From: Psoroptes ovis
Lineage: Eukaryota; Arthropoda; Arachnida; Sarcoptiformes; Psoroptidae
Assembly (NCBI GenBank): GCA_002943765.1
Contig: PQWQ01000015.1
Location: forward strand, 682,001-746,000
Length of the DNA: 64,000 bases
Direction of reading: 5' to 3'
Shown here in pieces: positions 11,710-27,000 of this stretch. Made by a program: the position numbers and the translations under genes. Every line of letters begins with the position of its first letter. Position 1 is the first letter of the stretch. The notes under the pieces are model-generated. The model made no database searches. It was not told the origin of the DNA and saw nothing but the letters and a program-made list of their open reading frames with translations.

Positions 11710-14419
11710 AATAGTATCTAATTTATTCAATTTATTTATCAATGAAAAAATTTGAATTCCTGTACTTTAGTTAGATGAATGCTTAATAATCACTTAATCA
11801 TCATTTTCAAATCAAATCATGGGTCTATTAAATACACAAGTAAAGAATCCTCATATGCAAATACTTCTTTTTTTCATTAATATATAGCAGCATTGATGAA
11901 AATATCAATTTCATTTTTAATATTAACCTAATTGATATAACTCACGCATAAAAAAGTATTACAATTATTATTATTTAAATTCAAAAACGATTAATCATTA
12001 AAAAGCATCGAGACAATTAATATATTTACATATTGGTATTACACACAAATCATGGTACTATTTATCATTTACAATTACTCATTTCAGCATTTTCCAAGAG
12101 TGAAAAATTGTCAATATCTTTTCTTTCATTTTTTTTTCTTCTAAACAAATTACTGTAATTTTTTTTTTTTTTTCATCAATATATTTTGATTGAAAATGAA
12201 AATAAATAATGAATGATTCCAATTTGTTTTTATTAATTACAAATTTGTAGTAATTAATAAATTAATCAAACAAAAAATGCATATGTTTTCTATTTTTTTT
12301 ATTCCTATTTCTGGTATCGAAAATTTTCTACAAGAATTTCAAGTTTGATTTCTCTTAAAACAAAATCAAAATCCATTTGAATTGAAAATGATTTTAAATG
12401 AATCAAATCTTTTTGTTCCATTTGTTTTCGAATTTTTGTTTTGATTTTTATTATTTCAAACAAGAAATTTATGAGATATTTAAATGTTTCTAACATCTGG
12501 CTAATTAATGAAATGCTATGTTTATTAATGTTGATTTGGATTTTTTTGAAAAAAAAATGTGTTTATGTTTATTTTTCTTTAATTTTTGTTTTATTTTTCA
12601 ATCAATAAGGATTGCAATCTATTCATTTGTATGGTTTTTACATTATTTTGAACAAAGAATTTATTCTTATTATACCAAGATTTGCACCAATGAATCCATC
12701 ATCTGAATTCAGAATAATTTTCCATATGTAATGTCTAGCTTGTTTTTTTCGGACCATCATTTAATGTCACGTGTCATTGCAAATAGTGCAAAATAGATAA
12801 ACATTCTCATTTTTCAAACATTTCAAAATAAAAAAAAATGCTAAACATATGTTGATCATGAATCGGTCACTGAAGAATAAATGAATGATTGAAAAATTTG
12901 AAAAGTTTATGAAAATTTACGCGCCATAAGTTGGACAAGCACAAATTTATTAAACTGAATGCATGCATTCAGAAATAAACAAATCGTATGCTGCTAATGC
13001 TAAAATGTGTATTTGAGTAACACGACGGCTAGGCTTTTTTTGATATGAAACCTTATAAAAACATTATTTTTCAGAACAAGAGAGAGAAAGACAAATTTGT
13101 TTTTATTATTATTATTATTTGATGATTATGTTAATAAGTGTTTTTTTTCTTATAATATCATACTTTAATAATATCACATAATCGATGGTCACAGGTCGTC
13201 TTTGAAAAAATATTTCATGAATTCTCAATTATTTGAAAAAAAAAACTAGATGTTGTTCTCCATCTTTTTATTTCATTTCATTTTAATTTCATTTCTCCAT
13301 TCAACCAAAGTTATTTATAATATTTTATATCATCAAAACGCTTGGAAAACATCTCTTGAATTTGTCTTTTTTTTAATAAAAAAGTATTCAAAAGAAGAGA
13401 AAATTTTTTATGAGAAAATATCATCAGTATCATTCAATTTTCATCATCATCATCATCATCATCATCATATTCAATTGTGGTGTTGTTTGTTTGCTTGCAT
13501 TTGAAAAAAAAAAATTTTTTTTAATTTTCTTCAAGACAAATACCACCAATTCAAATATACAAACACACATTGCTTTGTTTTGTTTTGTTTAGCAAAGAAT
13601 TTTCAAAACATTATTCAAGATATTATAATTTTTGTGTTTTGTTTTTCATTCATTCATCCATTCTTTGTAAACAATTTGTCCAATCATGATAATGATAATA
13701 AATAATAATGGAAAGGTTTTTTTTCTGGTCAGTCAATATTGATATTAGAGATGATATTTTCGAATAAAACAACACAAAACAAAACAATATTTAACAATAT
13801 CTTTTTCTCTTTTTAATACAACCTGAAAAAAAAGTGGTCAACGACAACGAGCAAGACGACTATGACATTAAGAAATACACATCGACATGATTCAACGATG
13901 GTCATTTGAAAAAATGTATTGTTTGTTGTGTCATTTTTCGGATTTGATATCTATGCAAATTATGTGAAAAAAATATTCAGTGAAGATTCAAAGCTTATTT
14001 GAATTAAAATTTCAAAAAAATTTAAATTTTGAATTTTCCATGTGAATTGTGGATCATCATTTTGAGCTTATTTTTCTGATTTTCATCATTCCATGACACC
14101 GCAACTAACAGCTACCAATAATAATCCTCTAAACATCTTTAATTATTCAACGATGATTTGCAATCAGCTCTATTTTGAGCTTCAAAAATATCAGAATTTG
14201 TGAATCACAACTAAACCAAATGAACCAACTGAAGTCTTAATCAAAATTCATTGTACCACCATTAAGATTAACAAGATCTTTGATTAATCACCAAATTTGC
14301 ATCCGACATCGCTCAAAAACAATTATTTTATTCGATTTTTATCGGCAAAACACAAAGGTTTGTTTCAGAAAAATATATTTTGTTTCTATTTCAAAAACTG
14401 TGCAATCAATTGATTTTTG

Positions 14420-14443
14420 ATCGATTGATATTGATCAATCGAT
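14420..14443. repeat. 10-bp inverted repeat
   Basis: ATCGATTGAT, 4-nt spacer, ATCAATCGAT: a perfect stem in non-coding DNA. Confidence 0.6.
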
Positions 14444-17400
14444 GGCTACACAAAAACATATGATTTTGTTTTTTCAAAATTACTTTGAAATGATATTTTC
14501 ATTCAATTTTCTTATGGTTTGAATATTTTCAATCATTTTTTTCCGATTCATTTCGCTTGAATTTAGATCATTAAAATGAAAAATAATAAATGAAATTTTT
14601 TGAAAAAACAAAAAAAAATTTCGATCAATCAAAATTGATAATCATTCTATTAAACTATTCATAAATAAATATCTAATATCTATGAGTTATAATATGAAGA
14701 TATTTTTATCCCTGTATGTGGTCAAACAGTTTTTTTTTTTTAAATTCATTTCTTCCTACCATAACATATCATGTGTAAGATATTGATGTCATTATTTTTT
14801 ATTTTTCTTTGAAATTTTCATTTATTTATTTTCCCTTATTTATTCTCCTTTGAAAATGTACGCAACAAAAATCAATCACAATCTATCTATGATCATTACA
14901 TTTTTTAGCATCTTTTATTATTATCATTATCAATTTTTCGTTTCGCTATGACCAGATGAAATACCATGCCAGATACATACAGACAGATAAATACACACAT
15001 AAATACAAGCTACTAGCACACGGACACATATTTGAAAATATTGGTCAATGATCTTTGTTACTTTTAATAGATTCTTTTCTAAAAGATTGTTGTTGTTGTT
15101 GTTGTTATTTTTCAATTTCTTTCATTCATTATTAATATTTATTTATTTATCCATTTTTTTTTTTTCATCATTGACCAATTGATTATAACCATTAATATTG
15201 ACCATAACACAATCCAGAAATAAAATAGCCAATTGAAAGCAAAAAAAAAAAAATCAATTCAAATTAAAAGTTATTGATTGCTGATTGCAGCAACAAAAAT
15301 AAAATCGATTGATTTAAAAGTAAAAAGAAGAATAAATCAACTATAATTTATTTGATAATTGTATACAAAGATGAATTAATAAAGATTATTTAATATTTTT
15401 TTTACTCGGGATTTCTTCGATTATATCCATTAAAAAAATGAAATTTATTGGAAAAAATTTCCAATTTCCAATTTTCCATCAATAAATTTCCACTTTAAAT
15501 TGAAATTAATTTTCATTTAGGTACCAAATTTACCAAATAAATTTTTGCCTTTGTCACGATTAAAGTAAAAGAAGAGCAAAAATTTCCAAATCATATACTA
15601 CAAAACTGTATAAAATTTTCGATAGAAGAAATCATTATAAAAAATTACTTTTGAACTCATTGAGAAAATAGAAACTTTCAGAAATATATTTTTTCTTTTT
15701 AAAAAAAATGTCATCGTGATGCTCAGTAATAATGATTTCATATAAAAAAAATAGAGAAAATAAAAATATTATTATTATCATCATTATTATTCTACAAGCA
15801 TTGATTTTCGAAAAAAAACATTGAAACTGAATAAATTTGATTATTATCTCTATGATTATTACAATATTATTCATTTCGATGATGTTGATGATGATAACCT
15901 TAGGATCATCATTCTATTTCTTTTATTATCTTTTATTTATTCATCAAATTTTTAACCCTATTCAATAGGGGAAATTTTGTATCTTCTTGCAAAAGAAAAA
16001 ATTTTACATTTGAAAAAATCTCGAGAAAAAAAGTGAATAATTTGATAATAATTCATTCATTCATTCATTGATTTTGAAATCATACATTTAGATTTGATCA
16101 TTATTATCATTATTATTATTATTATTTGACATTTATTGAATATTTCCAGGTCAACCATACACAAGCAAAGCACAAGCAATACACAAAATTTTACAATAAA
16201 AATTTTTCGATTCAATCGACGCCTACGATTATGTATAATGATAATGGTAATAACAATAATAATAATAATATGAATCCGATAATCATATATATTCAAGTTT
16301 TAAAAATTTTGGAAAAAAGTATTTGAAATTTTCATTTTTGAATCGTTATTTAGTTATGACTTCACTTGAATTTACTCGATTTAGACTTTATCCCTTTAGT
16401 TTACCGATAATTTATTTTTCTCCTTGAAATTTTGTTGTTGTTTTACACCACGGATAAGCAACAAACACCAATCGAAAACAAATTATCCAACGTTCATTGC
16501 GTTCACTTTGGATAATTTTTGTGTGTGCTTCACTATCGCTTGATAATAGCTCACCGCTCCTTTCGATGCTGTCATAATCATTGAATCGTAAGAATGTAGA
16601 TGATAATGACGATGATGATGATGATGATGATCTGATTTGAATTAAATCATAAAAAAACAAAAGCAAAAATTTTTTTTTATTCAAGACTTTCTTTGTTTTG
16701 AAAATTTCAAGTGAAATTATTGTGAAGAATGTGAGGTGAAACTACATCGAAAAAACATTGTTTCAAGATGATAATTACGTGAATGTGTGCGTTTGTGTAT
16801 GGAAAATGGAAATACATGAGAATATATGAGAAAATATTTCGAAAACACACATGTAAATTGGAATATATGAGGTATGAAATACATTTTTTTTTTCATAAAA
16901 AATATTTCTACCAGTAAAAATAATTAATTAATTAAATTGATTCAAAAAATCATCATCATCTTGAATGCTTTTGAAAAATTAAAATTGAATGAAAATTACA
17001 CGAAACAATTTCATTTTCCCATTAGGCGTTGGTTTTATTTATTTATTAATTTATTATTCTTCACAAATTTTCAAAGAAAAATTCAAAATTTATTTTTCGT
17101 TTTTCTCGATTAATTAATTTTTGAAAATTTCAATTCAAAGAAATTTACTTCAATTTTCTGTTTTGACCAAATTTAATTAATTGAAAAAAATTATCTGTGA
17201 AATTGTTGTTTCTCGGTTTTTTTTAATTAATTCCGTTTATTTTTCATCTCCGAAAAATCTATGGAATAAATAATGATTTCATATGCGATTTTCGAGTGGA
17301 AGAAAGGCATTTTTTCTCAATTTTTAAACGAAATTTTTCATGGGAAAATTACTTGAAAAATTTCAAACTATCGAAAAAATTTCAAATATTTATGAAAAGT

Positions 17401-17458
17401 GATAGAAACACGTCAAAAATCTATGCAACGAGACTTGAAAATGCATTCTCAATCATAA

Positions 17459-17486
17459 TTGATCAACGATGCTAATCGTTGATCAA
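17459..17486. repeat. 12-bp inverted repeat
   Basis: TTGATCAACGAT, spacer GCTA, ATCGTTGATCAA: a perfect 12-bp stem with a 4-nt loop, upstream of loco exon 1. Confidence 0.7.
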
Positions 17487-18390
17487 ATTTGTTTCGAATG
17501 ATTTCCGATGTTCATTTTTCGTTTCATTTCAATTCAAAAAAAAAATTGAAATTATCAAATGCTTATTATGCATTCATATCATTCATCATTTATTACAACC
17601 AAAAGACACACAAAATAACCGTAAATTTTGGAAATAAAATAGAAACAACAACATCAATAAGTAGCATCAATAATTTTTGAAATTATTCAAAAATGAAAAA
17701 TTTTACAAAAAAATTTAATGAAATTTTAATTTTTTTGTAAAATTAAATGTAAATTTCATTCATTTTTTTTTCTTTTTGATTTTTGTAAATGCAATAAACT
17801 TTAATTTTTTTTTCAAAAATATTTTCATTTTAAAAATATTTTTATCATTTCCTTCATTTCAAACCATTCATTTACGATATTCATTTCTTTCTGTCTTTTT
17901 TTTTTGCAGGTAAATCATTATATAATCTCAATAATAATAATGACGACGATAATAAACATAATCGATTGAGCTAGCGATACAGCTTGTGGAAGAAATTTTT
18001 GAATTTTTCAAACAAAAAAAGAAAGAAATAAAAATTAGCAATATTCATGTATTTCTACTTATAATTTTGAATTCATTTTTATTCATCCTCATCATCATCA
18101 TTATCATCATCGTATATTCATATATTCAACAAAATCATTGCAATTTATCATTTAAACAAAAATGCAAAACCAATAATGTACGATCATTTGTTGAATAATA
18201 AAATGTTAATAATTTCCTATATTTTGGCCAAAATTTACATATATTGACATGTTTGTGATAATTGTGCATCTTTAAATGTTTTCAGTGATTTGTTTTGCCA
18301 TTCAATAATTCAAATTATCTGATTGATAATTGAAATAGGCTTTTTTCCTATGTTTCAAAAACTTTGATACAAGATATTCGACTGAAAAAA

Positions 18391-21300
18391 ATGACAAAAT
18401 CATCAAAAACACTGAAAACCTCACTGCAGCAGCATCAACAACACCATCATAATCACCATCATGGTCATCAAAATCGTCAACATGAACAACAATCGTCATC
18501 AACATCATCATCGATGATCAAATTGGTTGAAATTATTCGTACTAAATATGGTTATGGTTTTACATTATCCGGTAATTATAATTGAAAAATTTTTTTTTAA
18601 AGAAATTCTTATCAAATTCAAAATTGAAATTCATCTTTGTCGTTGTTGTTGTTCTGCATAGTCTTTAAATGTTTATTTTATTCATATCACTCGATTTTTT
18701 CATTGAACTGATCAAAAAAACTGATTAAAACTGTTGCATTTTCATTTATTTTGTCCAAATTGTCGACCAAAATTGATAACACTATCATCATCACCACCAC
18801 CAACACTAAAAAGCAGCGAAAAATTCACACAAATCATTAAAAAAAATTGTAAAAATTTAATGATAATTTTTTCCCTGAGAATTTGCTCCACATATTTTCA
18901 TTATTATTTATTATTATCATCATCATTATTATTTCACATGCATTCATTAATATAATTTAAATATTTTCTTGTTTTTTATTTTAATGATTATTCGTTTCTT
19001 GAACATTTTCTTCGAAATTATTCGGTGGTATTCATGTTGTTGTTTCGCCATCTAATGAACAGTTTTTTTCGTTTGATCGTTTTTTCTCCTCGATTTTAAA
19101 TTTGTTTTCTGTATAATTTTATTTTTCGGGCCGTAAATTTCCTGCATAATCAACAACAACAACAAAAAAACAACAACAGCATGAACACATCTCCGGTATC
19201 ATATGAAGAACAGCGAAAACGTTTTAGCAATCAAATCAAATGATATGATATGATTTGATGTATTTGTTTTGAAATTTAAGAAAGAAAGCTTAAGGGAGCT
19301 TTGATGAAGAATTGTGTCGTTCTTGAAAAACACATTGGCAACAGTGCCGAATGATGTGCAAAATTGCAAAATTTCTTCAATTGAATCTCGATTCTTTCGT
19401 AGAAAAAATTCATCCCAATATTAGATTGAACAAAAAAGCACCTATTTACTTAACCTAATAGAAAATGAAAGAAGAATCAGATTTTTCTTTGTCAAACACA
19501 CCATCAAAAAGTGATGTTGTGTAATTGTGTCCAATGTTCAATGCCTTTTTTCATTGAATTTAAGGGAGAAATTTTTTTTAAAAAATTTTACGTAACATTG
19601 ATCTGATGATATTAATAAGATTATGAATTATGATTTGAGCTAAAATCATAACTAAACAAAGACAAAATTTGGAGGAAATTTTTTCGTCTATTTTCATCTG
19701 AAAATACATCATAATTAATCAATCAATCATATTAATTTTTGTTTGATCATTTGTGATGTATTTTAGAGGGATTAATTCATTAATCATTTTAATCTTTTTT
19801 CTTACTGATATATTCATTATCATTATCATTATTATTGATGATAACAATGATGAAATGACGACTGACTGACTGTTTGACTGACTAAATGACCAAAGTTAAG
19901 ATTGATAATGTTTGGCTTATTTCAGTAATTTTTGCCATTTCTTACCTTCATTTCTTAATTTCCTCTATTTTTGAAATAATATTAACAATTTATTTAATAT
20001 TATTATGATTGATTCTAAAGAATCTATCAATATTGATGCCTTAGGGTCATTATTTAATTTTATTTCATTTTATTTTTCTACTTCACTAAATGTTTCAATA
20101 ATAATAATGAAAAATAATGATATCAAAATCAATCAATCAATCAAATTCAATTTAACATTGTTTATAATTGAATTTTTCATTTTCCTTGTATTCATTATGA
20201 TGAATGTTCAATGAAAATACGAACACATTTTCAAATAACATTTCAAAGAAAATAACATTGAAATAATTGAATGTATTTCGACATTTGCTCAGTAAAATTA
20301 ACGATTATATGTCTAAATAATTTCATCATGAATTTTAATTTGTTATTTATTTATTTATTTTTCATATTTATTGATATTTATCTCGTTTCTTACCAATGAG
20401 ATCAAATCAACTTATGTAAATTTAATTATCGTAAGACAAATGAAGAAAAAATAATAATAATTCATTCATAGATTCAGTCAAATTATATTTTATTTCATGA
20501 TTAAGTTATTGTCTATCCACATTTTCATCGATAAATCATTTATTTTAATTGAATTGAACAATAAATTGTGAGGTTATCACATAGTGGGCACGAGTAAGAA
20601 GAATAATCTAATAAATCAAATGAAATTAATCGATATTTAATTTAAATTATCAATACATTATCAATCGATTAGTTTTGTGTTTTTATTTGAAATCAATAAA
20701 AATTGATTATTATCGATTTTTGTTCAATTTTCTCATTTTTTTTACTCATAAACAAGAGAATAAATCAATGATTTATTTGAAATAAATGTCAAATTATTTA
20801 TAATTTTAATGCCGAAATAATTTGTACAAAGGTTTTTTCATTTGTTAATTTGCCGCTTCAATTAAATTAAAATTATTTTAAAATCTAAATTATGAATCAT
20901 TATTCATTTTTTGATATGAAATTTCATTAATTCATTTCATAAAATTTCTTCATTATTAAAAAATTCAAATTTTGGCCACAAATTAACGGCGATGATTATT
21001 GTAAAATACTGATTGTTCCCCATTGCCGAAATTTGAAAATTTGAAATGATATTAATATATGCAATAAATTCAGTGAATCATTATGATGATGAATCATTGT
21101 CGATTGTTGCAGAAAAAAAAACAATGACAAAATTCACAATCATTTAAACAAATTGTATGTCGTTGATCCAAAAACATAATTTTTTTTTTTTTTTTTGAAT
21201 CATTTTTGAAACATTTATTCATTAATTCATACAATATATGAAAAAAAATAGATTGAAGAATTATATAATCATGATATAATATATATTCTATTGACTTGAA

Positions 21301-23865
21301 TTCATAAATAAATGAATGAATCGTATATATGTATCGTCGACCTAAATCACATTTTGAACGCACTGAAACATATACACACATTGGCACAGTTGAAACACTA
21401 ATATGAATCAACTTTAAATTTTTTTTATTTATTTTAATTTCCACTTTGATAGTCACGCGATTCATTATGTTAGATTATAGTTACTATTATTATTATGTCT
21501 TGTAATATTCATAATATTTACGAATAATAATGACGATAATAATCATCATTTGACTACTATCAACTACCGCTATTGATATTATGATTATAATATTGATCTA
21601 TTCTTGAATTATTACAATCTTTTTTTTCGGGGAAAACAAAAACAAAATTTCAAAAATAATTCTGTTTTTAATACAAAAATTCAAAGAATTTAATCTCGAA
21701 TCATTTTTTTAAATGGAAAATAATTTTGAAAAACAAAATAACAAAAACAATCGAAGCGAAATTCTGGAAAATTTCATTTTTTCATTCGCTTGACAGGTGA
21801 ATTTTTCTCCGTTTTGTGCCTTAATAGATTTTGATTGTTGAAAAATTCCTGCCGAAAAAAATAAAATAATTCACATTAATGTAATGTATTTCACTGTTTC
21901 ACTGGTTTGATGTATAAAATAGGTAAATGGTTTTGGTCAATTTCAAAAATTTGGCCCAAAAAAATTGTGGTTTCATTTCACTTAAAATTTCGCCTAATAA
22001 CGATAGGTGAAATTGCGATTTTTGTCGTGTTGTGTTGTTGTCATTTTCAGATCGATTGAATGAGAAAGAAATAGGAAAAAAAACCGATTATTTCACTCTA
22101 ACGGATCAATATTGTATAAAACATTTGCATTTAATTGGCTTTCGATATTAGTTTTTTGGTTTTTGGGTGGTTTATTTTTTTCAAAATAAAAATTTGTAGG
22201 CAACTTGAAATGAATTATGATGGTTTTGAAGCCAGAAAGTCTTTGATATATTTGATATTTGATTTGATTTTTATTTATTTATTTTTGAAATTTTATTTCA
22301 CAAATACACACATTTTAATGAACAAAAATTTTAATTAATTTTTTTCTACTTGAAATTCTTTCAAAAAAAAATTAAAACTCAAGGTGAAATGCCATGTCGT
22401 TTGACACATGTGAAAGGACATGCACGTTCAGGAGGATTACAATCTGGTGATCGTTTACACATGGTAAATGGTAAAAATGTTGATAATTATACACATGATC
22501 AAGTTGTAGAATTAATAACATCGATTGAAGATGGCCGATTATTGTTGCAAGTATCGTCACCATTGACCGATGATTCTTTTTCATCATCATCATCATCATC
22601 ATCGTCATCATCTTCTTCATTGTCTATATGTTCATCATTAAGTGAAAATAATAATGATGATGATCATAATAATAGCAATGATAATAATAATGATGAAAAT
22701 AAAGAAAATTCAAAATTATTAAAAAAACTACGTAATTGTGATAAATTAAAAAATCGATACAATGAAAATGTTTTGACTGATAAAAAAATGATGATGATGA
22801 TGATGATTGATGATGATAATAAACAAAAATTATCATCATCATCAATCGATTCTAAATTAAAACAGCAACAAATACAACACCAGCAATTATCTATACAAAA
22901 ATTTCGTTCACATAAAACTAATAAACATAGTCATCATCATCATCATCATCATCATATTCTTCGACAAAATAATAATTATAATAATAATCATCATCGTGTT
23001 ATACCTCGTAATCATCATCATTATAATCATCGTAATTATTTTATGAAAAAAAATCGATCATTAAAAAACAAACGCCAACAGCAACAAGAACTACAATCTT
23101 CATCGAAGGCAACAACAACAACAACAGAAGCATTAAATAACAATATTCTAAGTCCATCAGAAATTTATCAAAATGAAAGTCTACAAGCTACAAATACAAC
23201 GACGACGACGACAACAACATCTATTAGTTATCAATGCATTAATGGAAATCACAATGATGATAAAACAAAATGTGAACATTATCATCGATGTAATAATAAT
23301 AATGATTATAAACGACAACATAAAAATAATCATTATAGAAAAAATAATGATGAAGATCAATCATATAACAGTGATGGTGATATTCATCCAAACATAGCCG
23401 AACATTTCGAAGGATTATGGAAACGAGCATCATCAAATCAGCAACAAATCATCAATGGTCAATCATCATATCATTATCATCATCATAAGAATAATGATGA
23501 TGATGATGGTCAACATGAACAAAAACCGCAAAAAAAATCATTATCATATCATTCATTCAGATCAATTGATAATTTAATGGATTTTTTCCATCAAAATTAT
23601 GATGATAATCATAATGATAATCTACGGCAAACAAAATTAGAACAAATATTACCTCAAAAACTGAATATAAATACTTGTCGGTTCCTCGAGGATGAAATGA
23701 ATAATAAAAATAATATTAAAACTAATGATAATATTGAAAATAATAAAATATCAATAAAAAAAACTAAAACAAATTCAACAACATCAGGCTTTTCATCATC
23801 AATTTCACCATCATTATCATCATCAAAATCATCACAATCGATCAATGGATCATCGCCATCATCAC

Positions 23866-23899
<34 letters not shown>

Positions 23900-24044
23900 G
23901 CCTACGAATATAAAAGCAGCAGCAACAACAACAACAACAACAACACAAACAACATCGTCGGCAACAAAACATTCGCCAATAAATGATGGAAAAATTTTGA
24001 AAAAAAAGAAAATAATAAAATCGACCAATTGTGGACAACATTTT
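18391..24044 (+). other. loco: loco exons 1-2: PDZ domain and low-complexity linker
   Basis: Exon 1 (18391-18571) ends inside the PDZ carboxylate-binding loop (EIIRTKYGYGFTLSG) at TCCG|GTAATT. Exon 2 (22384-24044) restores it across a 3.8-kb intron (GEMPCRLTHVKGHARSGGLQ, SGDRLHMVNGKNV). The join matches RGS12 PDZ domains. The rest of exon 2 is Ser, His, Asn and Thr homopolymers encoded by CAT/ATC, AAT and ACA repeats. The exon ends at a codon boundary, TTT|GTATGT; reading on past it only gives Ile/Phe runs. The ATG at 18391 is the first in frame; upstream in-frame codons lack an ATG. Confidence 0.75.
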
Positions 24045-27000
24045 GTATGTATTATTATCATTATTATTATTATTATTATTTTCGTATTTATTCTATTTTA
24101 TTTCAATTTTTTTTTTCATTATCCCTTTATATTTTCACTTTATTTATTATTTTATTCTTATTTTTTATTCTTAATTTTTTTTCTTTTGTTGATTCATTCA
24201 TTCATTCATTCATTCATCTATTCATTCATTTATTCGCCATTATCTCATTTAATTTATTGTTTTGTGTTAATTTTTATTGTTTTGTTTGCACAAAATGAGA
24301 GCGAAAATGAAAAAGAAATTAGAGTTGTTTGAGTACTATTATCATATTTTATGTATGTGTGTGTGTATGCGCTGCATCATAATCAATGTGTCAAACTTGA
24401 CCTAGATTAGTTTTTGATTTTAGTTTCATCATTATCATTATTGTTCAGTAATACATTGCCATTGTATATTAATATTTGGATTTTCATTATTATTTTAATC
24501 GCATTTGAATATAAATATTATATCAAATACGCACACATGTGAACACACAAAAGAAAAATTCACCTGTTTTATCATTAAATGAATGAATGAAAAAAATGAA
24601 ATTTTTTTCTTGAATGAAAATGAAAATATTTTCAAGATTATTATTATTATTATTATATAATTCAAAATTAAATGTTATTTATTTGAAATTTAATGTAGTG
24701 TTTGTATGTTATTTGTTTGTTTGTGCGTCTAAATTGTTAATTGTGTTGACCTTTCGTTTCATGTTTACTCTTGAATTTGCCGACATTTCAAGAATTTTCT
24801 CGCTATTCATCAATCAATTATCGATTGATTGATTTTTCCAAAAAAACAATTTCAAATTGTAAGTGTGTTCACAAGTTGAAATCATTTCGAAAACACCGGA
24901 AATCACATATAGTAGAAATGTAGAGAAAATTCACACAATTTTTTTCTCCTTTTTTTCGAAAAGATTTCCGTTCATTTCTTTGATCATCATTTCGTTTCTC
25001 AGCTACACAGCAAAACAAAATCATTGATGCAATGAATTTTCATTTATTCTATTAAATTCGGGTGTGTGACTGTGTATGGCTATGAGTGTTGTGACTATGT
25101 TTGCATGGATACAATCAAGCTGTCAAGCTGAGAAAAAATGGTGGTGGTGCATCAATTTATACATTCAAAACAATGAACGTAGAAAAGACAAGTGAATTTT
25201 TTTTTTCATTTTTTTTCTTCAAACAAACAATCAATCAATTTGCCAATTAACCTTTTTTTTGAAATTTTTTTTTCAAATTTTAAAGATTAAAGATTACATC
25301 ATTATCGTTTTGAACGTTGGTAAAGTTTCTGTTTCCAGTGCGTTGACTATACTTGAATTGAAATTTTATTTTATTTTTTTCAAACAAGGAAAGCAGTTCA
25401 AAACAAAAAATTTAATTCAAAATACAAAATCCTCGAAAAAATAGAATAAAATTTAATGTCTTGTTTTGATATTAAATGATTATTTATTTATTTTTCGTTT
25501 TTGTTTTGTTTTGTTTAATTTACTTTTCAAATTTCAATTTTTTTTTTCATTCTCGTTCCAAGTTCCTTTTTAAATCTATTTTCTATTAAAACAATATCGA
25601 ATAGCAATAATGATTATGTTGATAATAATAATAATAATAATGATGATGATGGCCTTCAAAGCCATAGAATAAAATAAATTCTCAAATGACAAACAACTTT
25701 GATGAGGAACTTTTTCCGCTATATTCGTTATCTGCTTCTCTCTGTGTGTGTGTCTGTGTCTATCGGTCTATCTTCAATTCAATTCAATTCATTATTATCA
25801 TTTGACCGGAATCGAAAATGCACGCAAAATAATAAATAAGAAAAGAAAAAAAAGAAGAAAAAAATGGATGAATTCAGATGATGATGATGATGATGATGAT
25901 GATGAAAACATTGTTGAAAAACCTATTGGCATATGAACAAACAATTTAATGAAATGAAAATGATTGAAATTGTAAATGAAATGAAATGAAATGAAATTCT
26001 ATCATTTCTTCTTATTATTTTTCTTTCGTTTTCTGTTTATCAATTCATGATGATGATTATAATTTTTATATATCAAATAAATAAATAAATGAATGAATGA
26101 ATGAATGAAAAACTGACGATGAACAAAACAAAAAATGATGTGAAAAATCGATTCGATCGATTGATTTTCATTTCAATATCATCATCTGTTTGTCTAAGTT
26201 TTTGGCTTTCTTTCATTTTCTAAGTTATTCTATTATTATTATTATTTGTTCAACACATTATCATTTTTTTATTTTATTTTAAACCTAATTTTCGATTCAA
26301 TAATTTTCCATTTTCAATAATTCTCCATTTATTTGTTATTTTGTTTTTATAATTGAATTTTTTTTCACTTATTTTCATTTCATATCATTTTTTCTATTAT
26401 TATTTTTCATTAATTAAAATGAATAGCATTCAAAATCATCAACATCATCACAAGAATTGTTTATCAACAACAATAATAATAATAATGATGATGACAATTT
26501 TGAATCAACGACATCAACCGATGATCATCATTCACAAGCAATTTATCGTTCAATAGTTGAATTGAAATATATTTTAAATTATACATTCGATGATTATTGT
26601 CTAAATGAAGAAAAATATTCAAATAATATCCAATTAATGATGATGAACGAAAATAAAATTATCAATGATAATGATAATGATGAAAAACAATTCAATCGAC
26701 CATTGTTAATTGCAATATATCCATGTGAACTATATATTTATAATAATAATTATAATTATCAATTAATTAATTATCATATTCATGCAAAACAAATTCAACA
26801 ATGTCAATTATTATGGTCAAATAATAATGAATATTTTCAATTAATAATTCATGACATTAATAACATTATTAATGGAAAAGATTTTATACGAATATTTATA
26901 ATGAAAATTTCAGCCAATCGTTGGCAATCACACTTGAAACATCAAAATATTTCCAAACAACTATCAATAAAGTGTACACCAGATCCAATTAATAATGAAA

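Larger units (their letters stand above)
11710..18390. other. Gene-poor AT-rich region, possible loco 5' region
   Basis: About 6.7 kb without a supported gene. It has homopolymer tracts, (CAT)n at 13441-13470, and inverted repeats at 14420-14443 and 17459-17486. A stretch of more mixed composition at about 16430-16610 stands out and could be a promoter or 5' exon. A pyrimidine tract ending in TTTTTGCAG near 17910 resembles an acceptor, so untranslated first exons of the loco gene may lie here. ORFs of 60-90 residues in this stretch look like chance. Confidence 0.5.

Noticed and set aside
13250..13504. 84-codon ORF with a His run
   Set aside because: The His run is a (CAT)n microsatellite and the remainder is Phe/Leu/Ile noise.
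21094..21465. 123-codon minus-strand ORF
   Set aside because: It lies in loco intron 1, ends in a poly-Lys run encoded by a homopolymer, and shows no domain or splice structure. ORFs of this length are expected by chance in such AT-rich DNA.
24045..24332. Open frame continuing past loco exon 2
   Set aside because: It encodes only Ile/Phe/Leu/Tyr runs from ATT/TTT repeats after a good GTATGT donor; read as intron.
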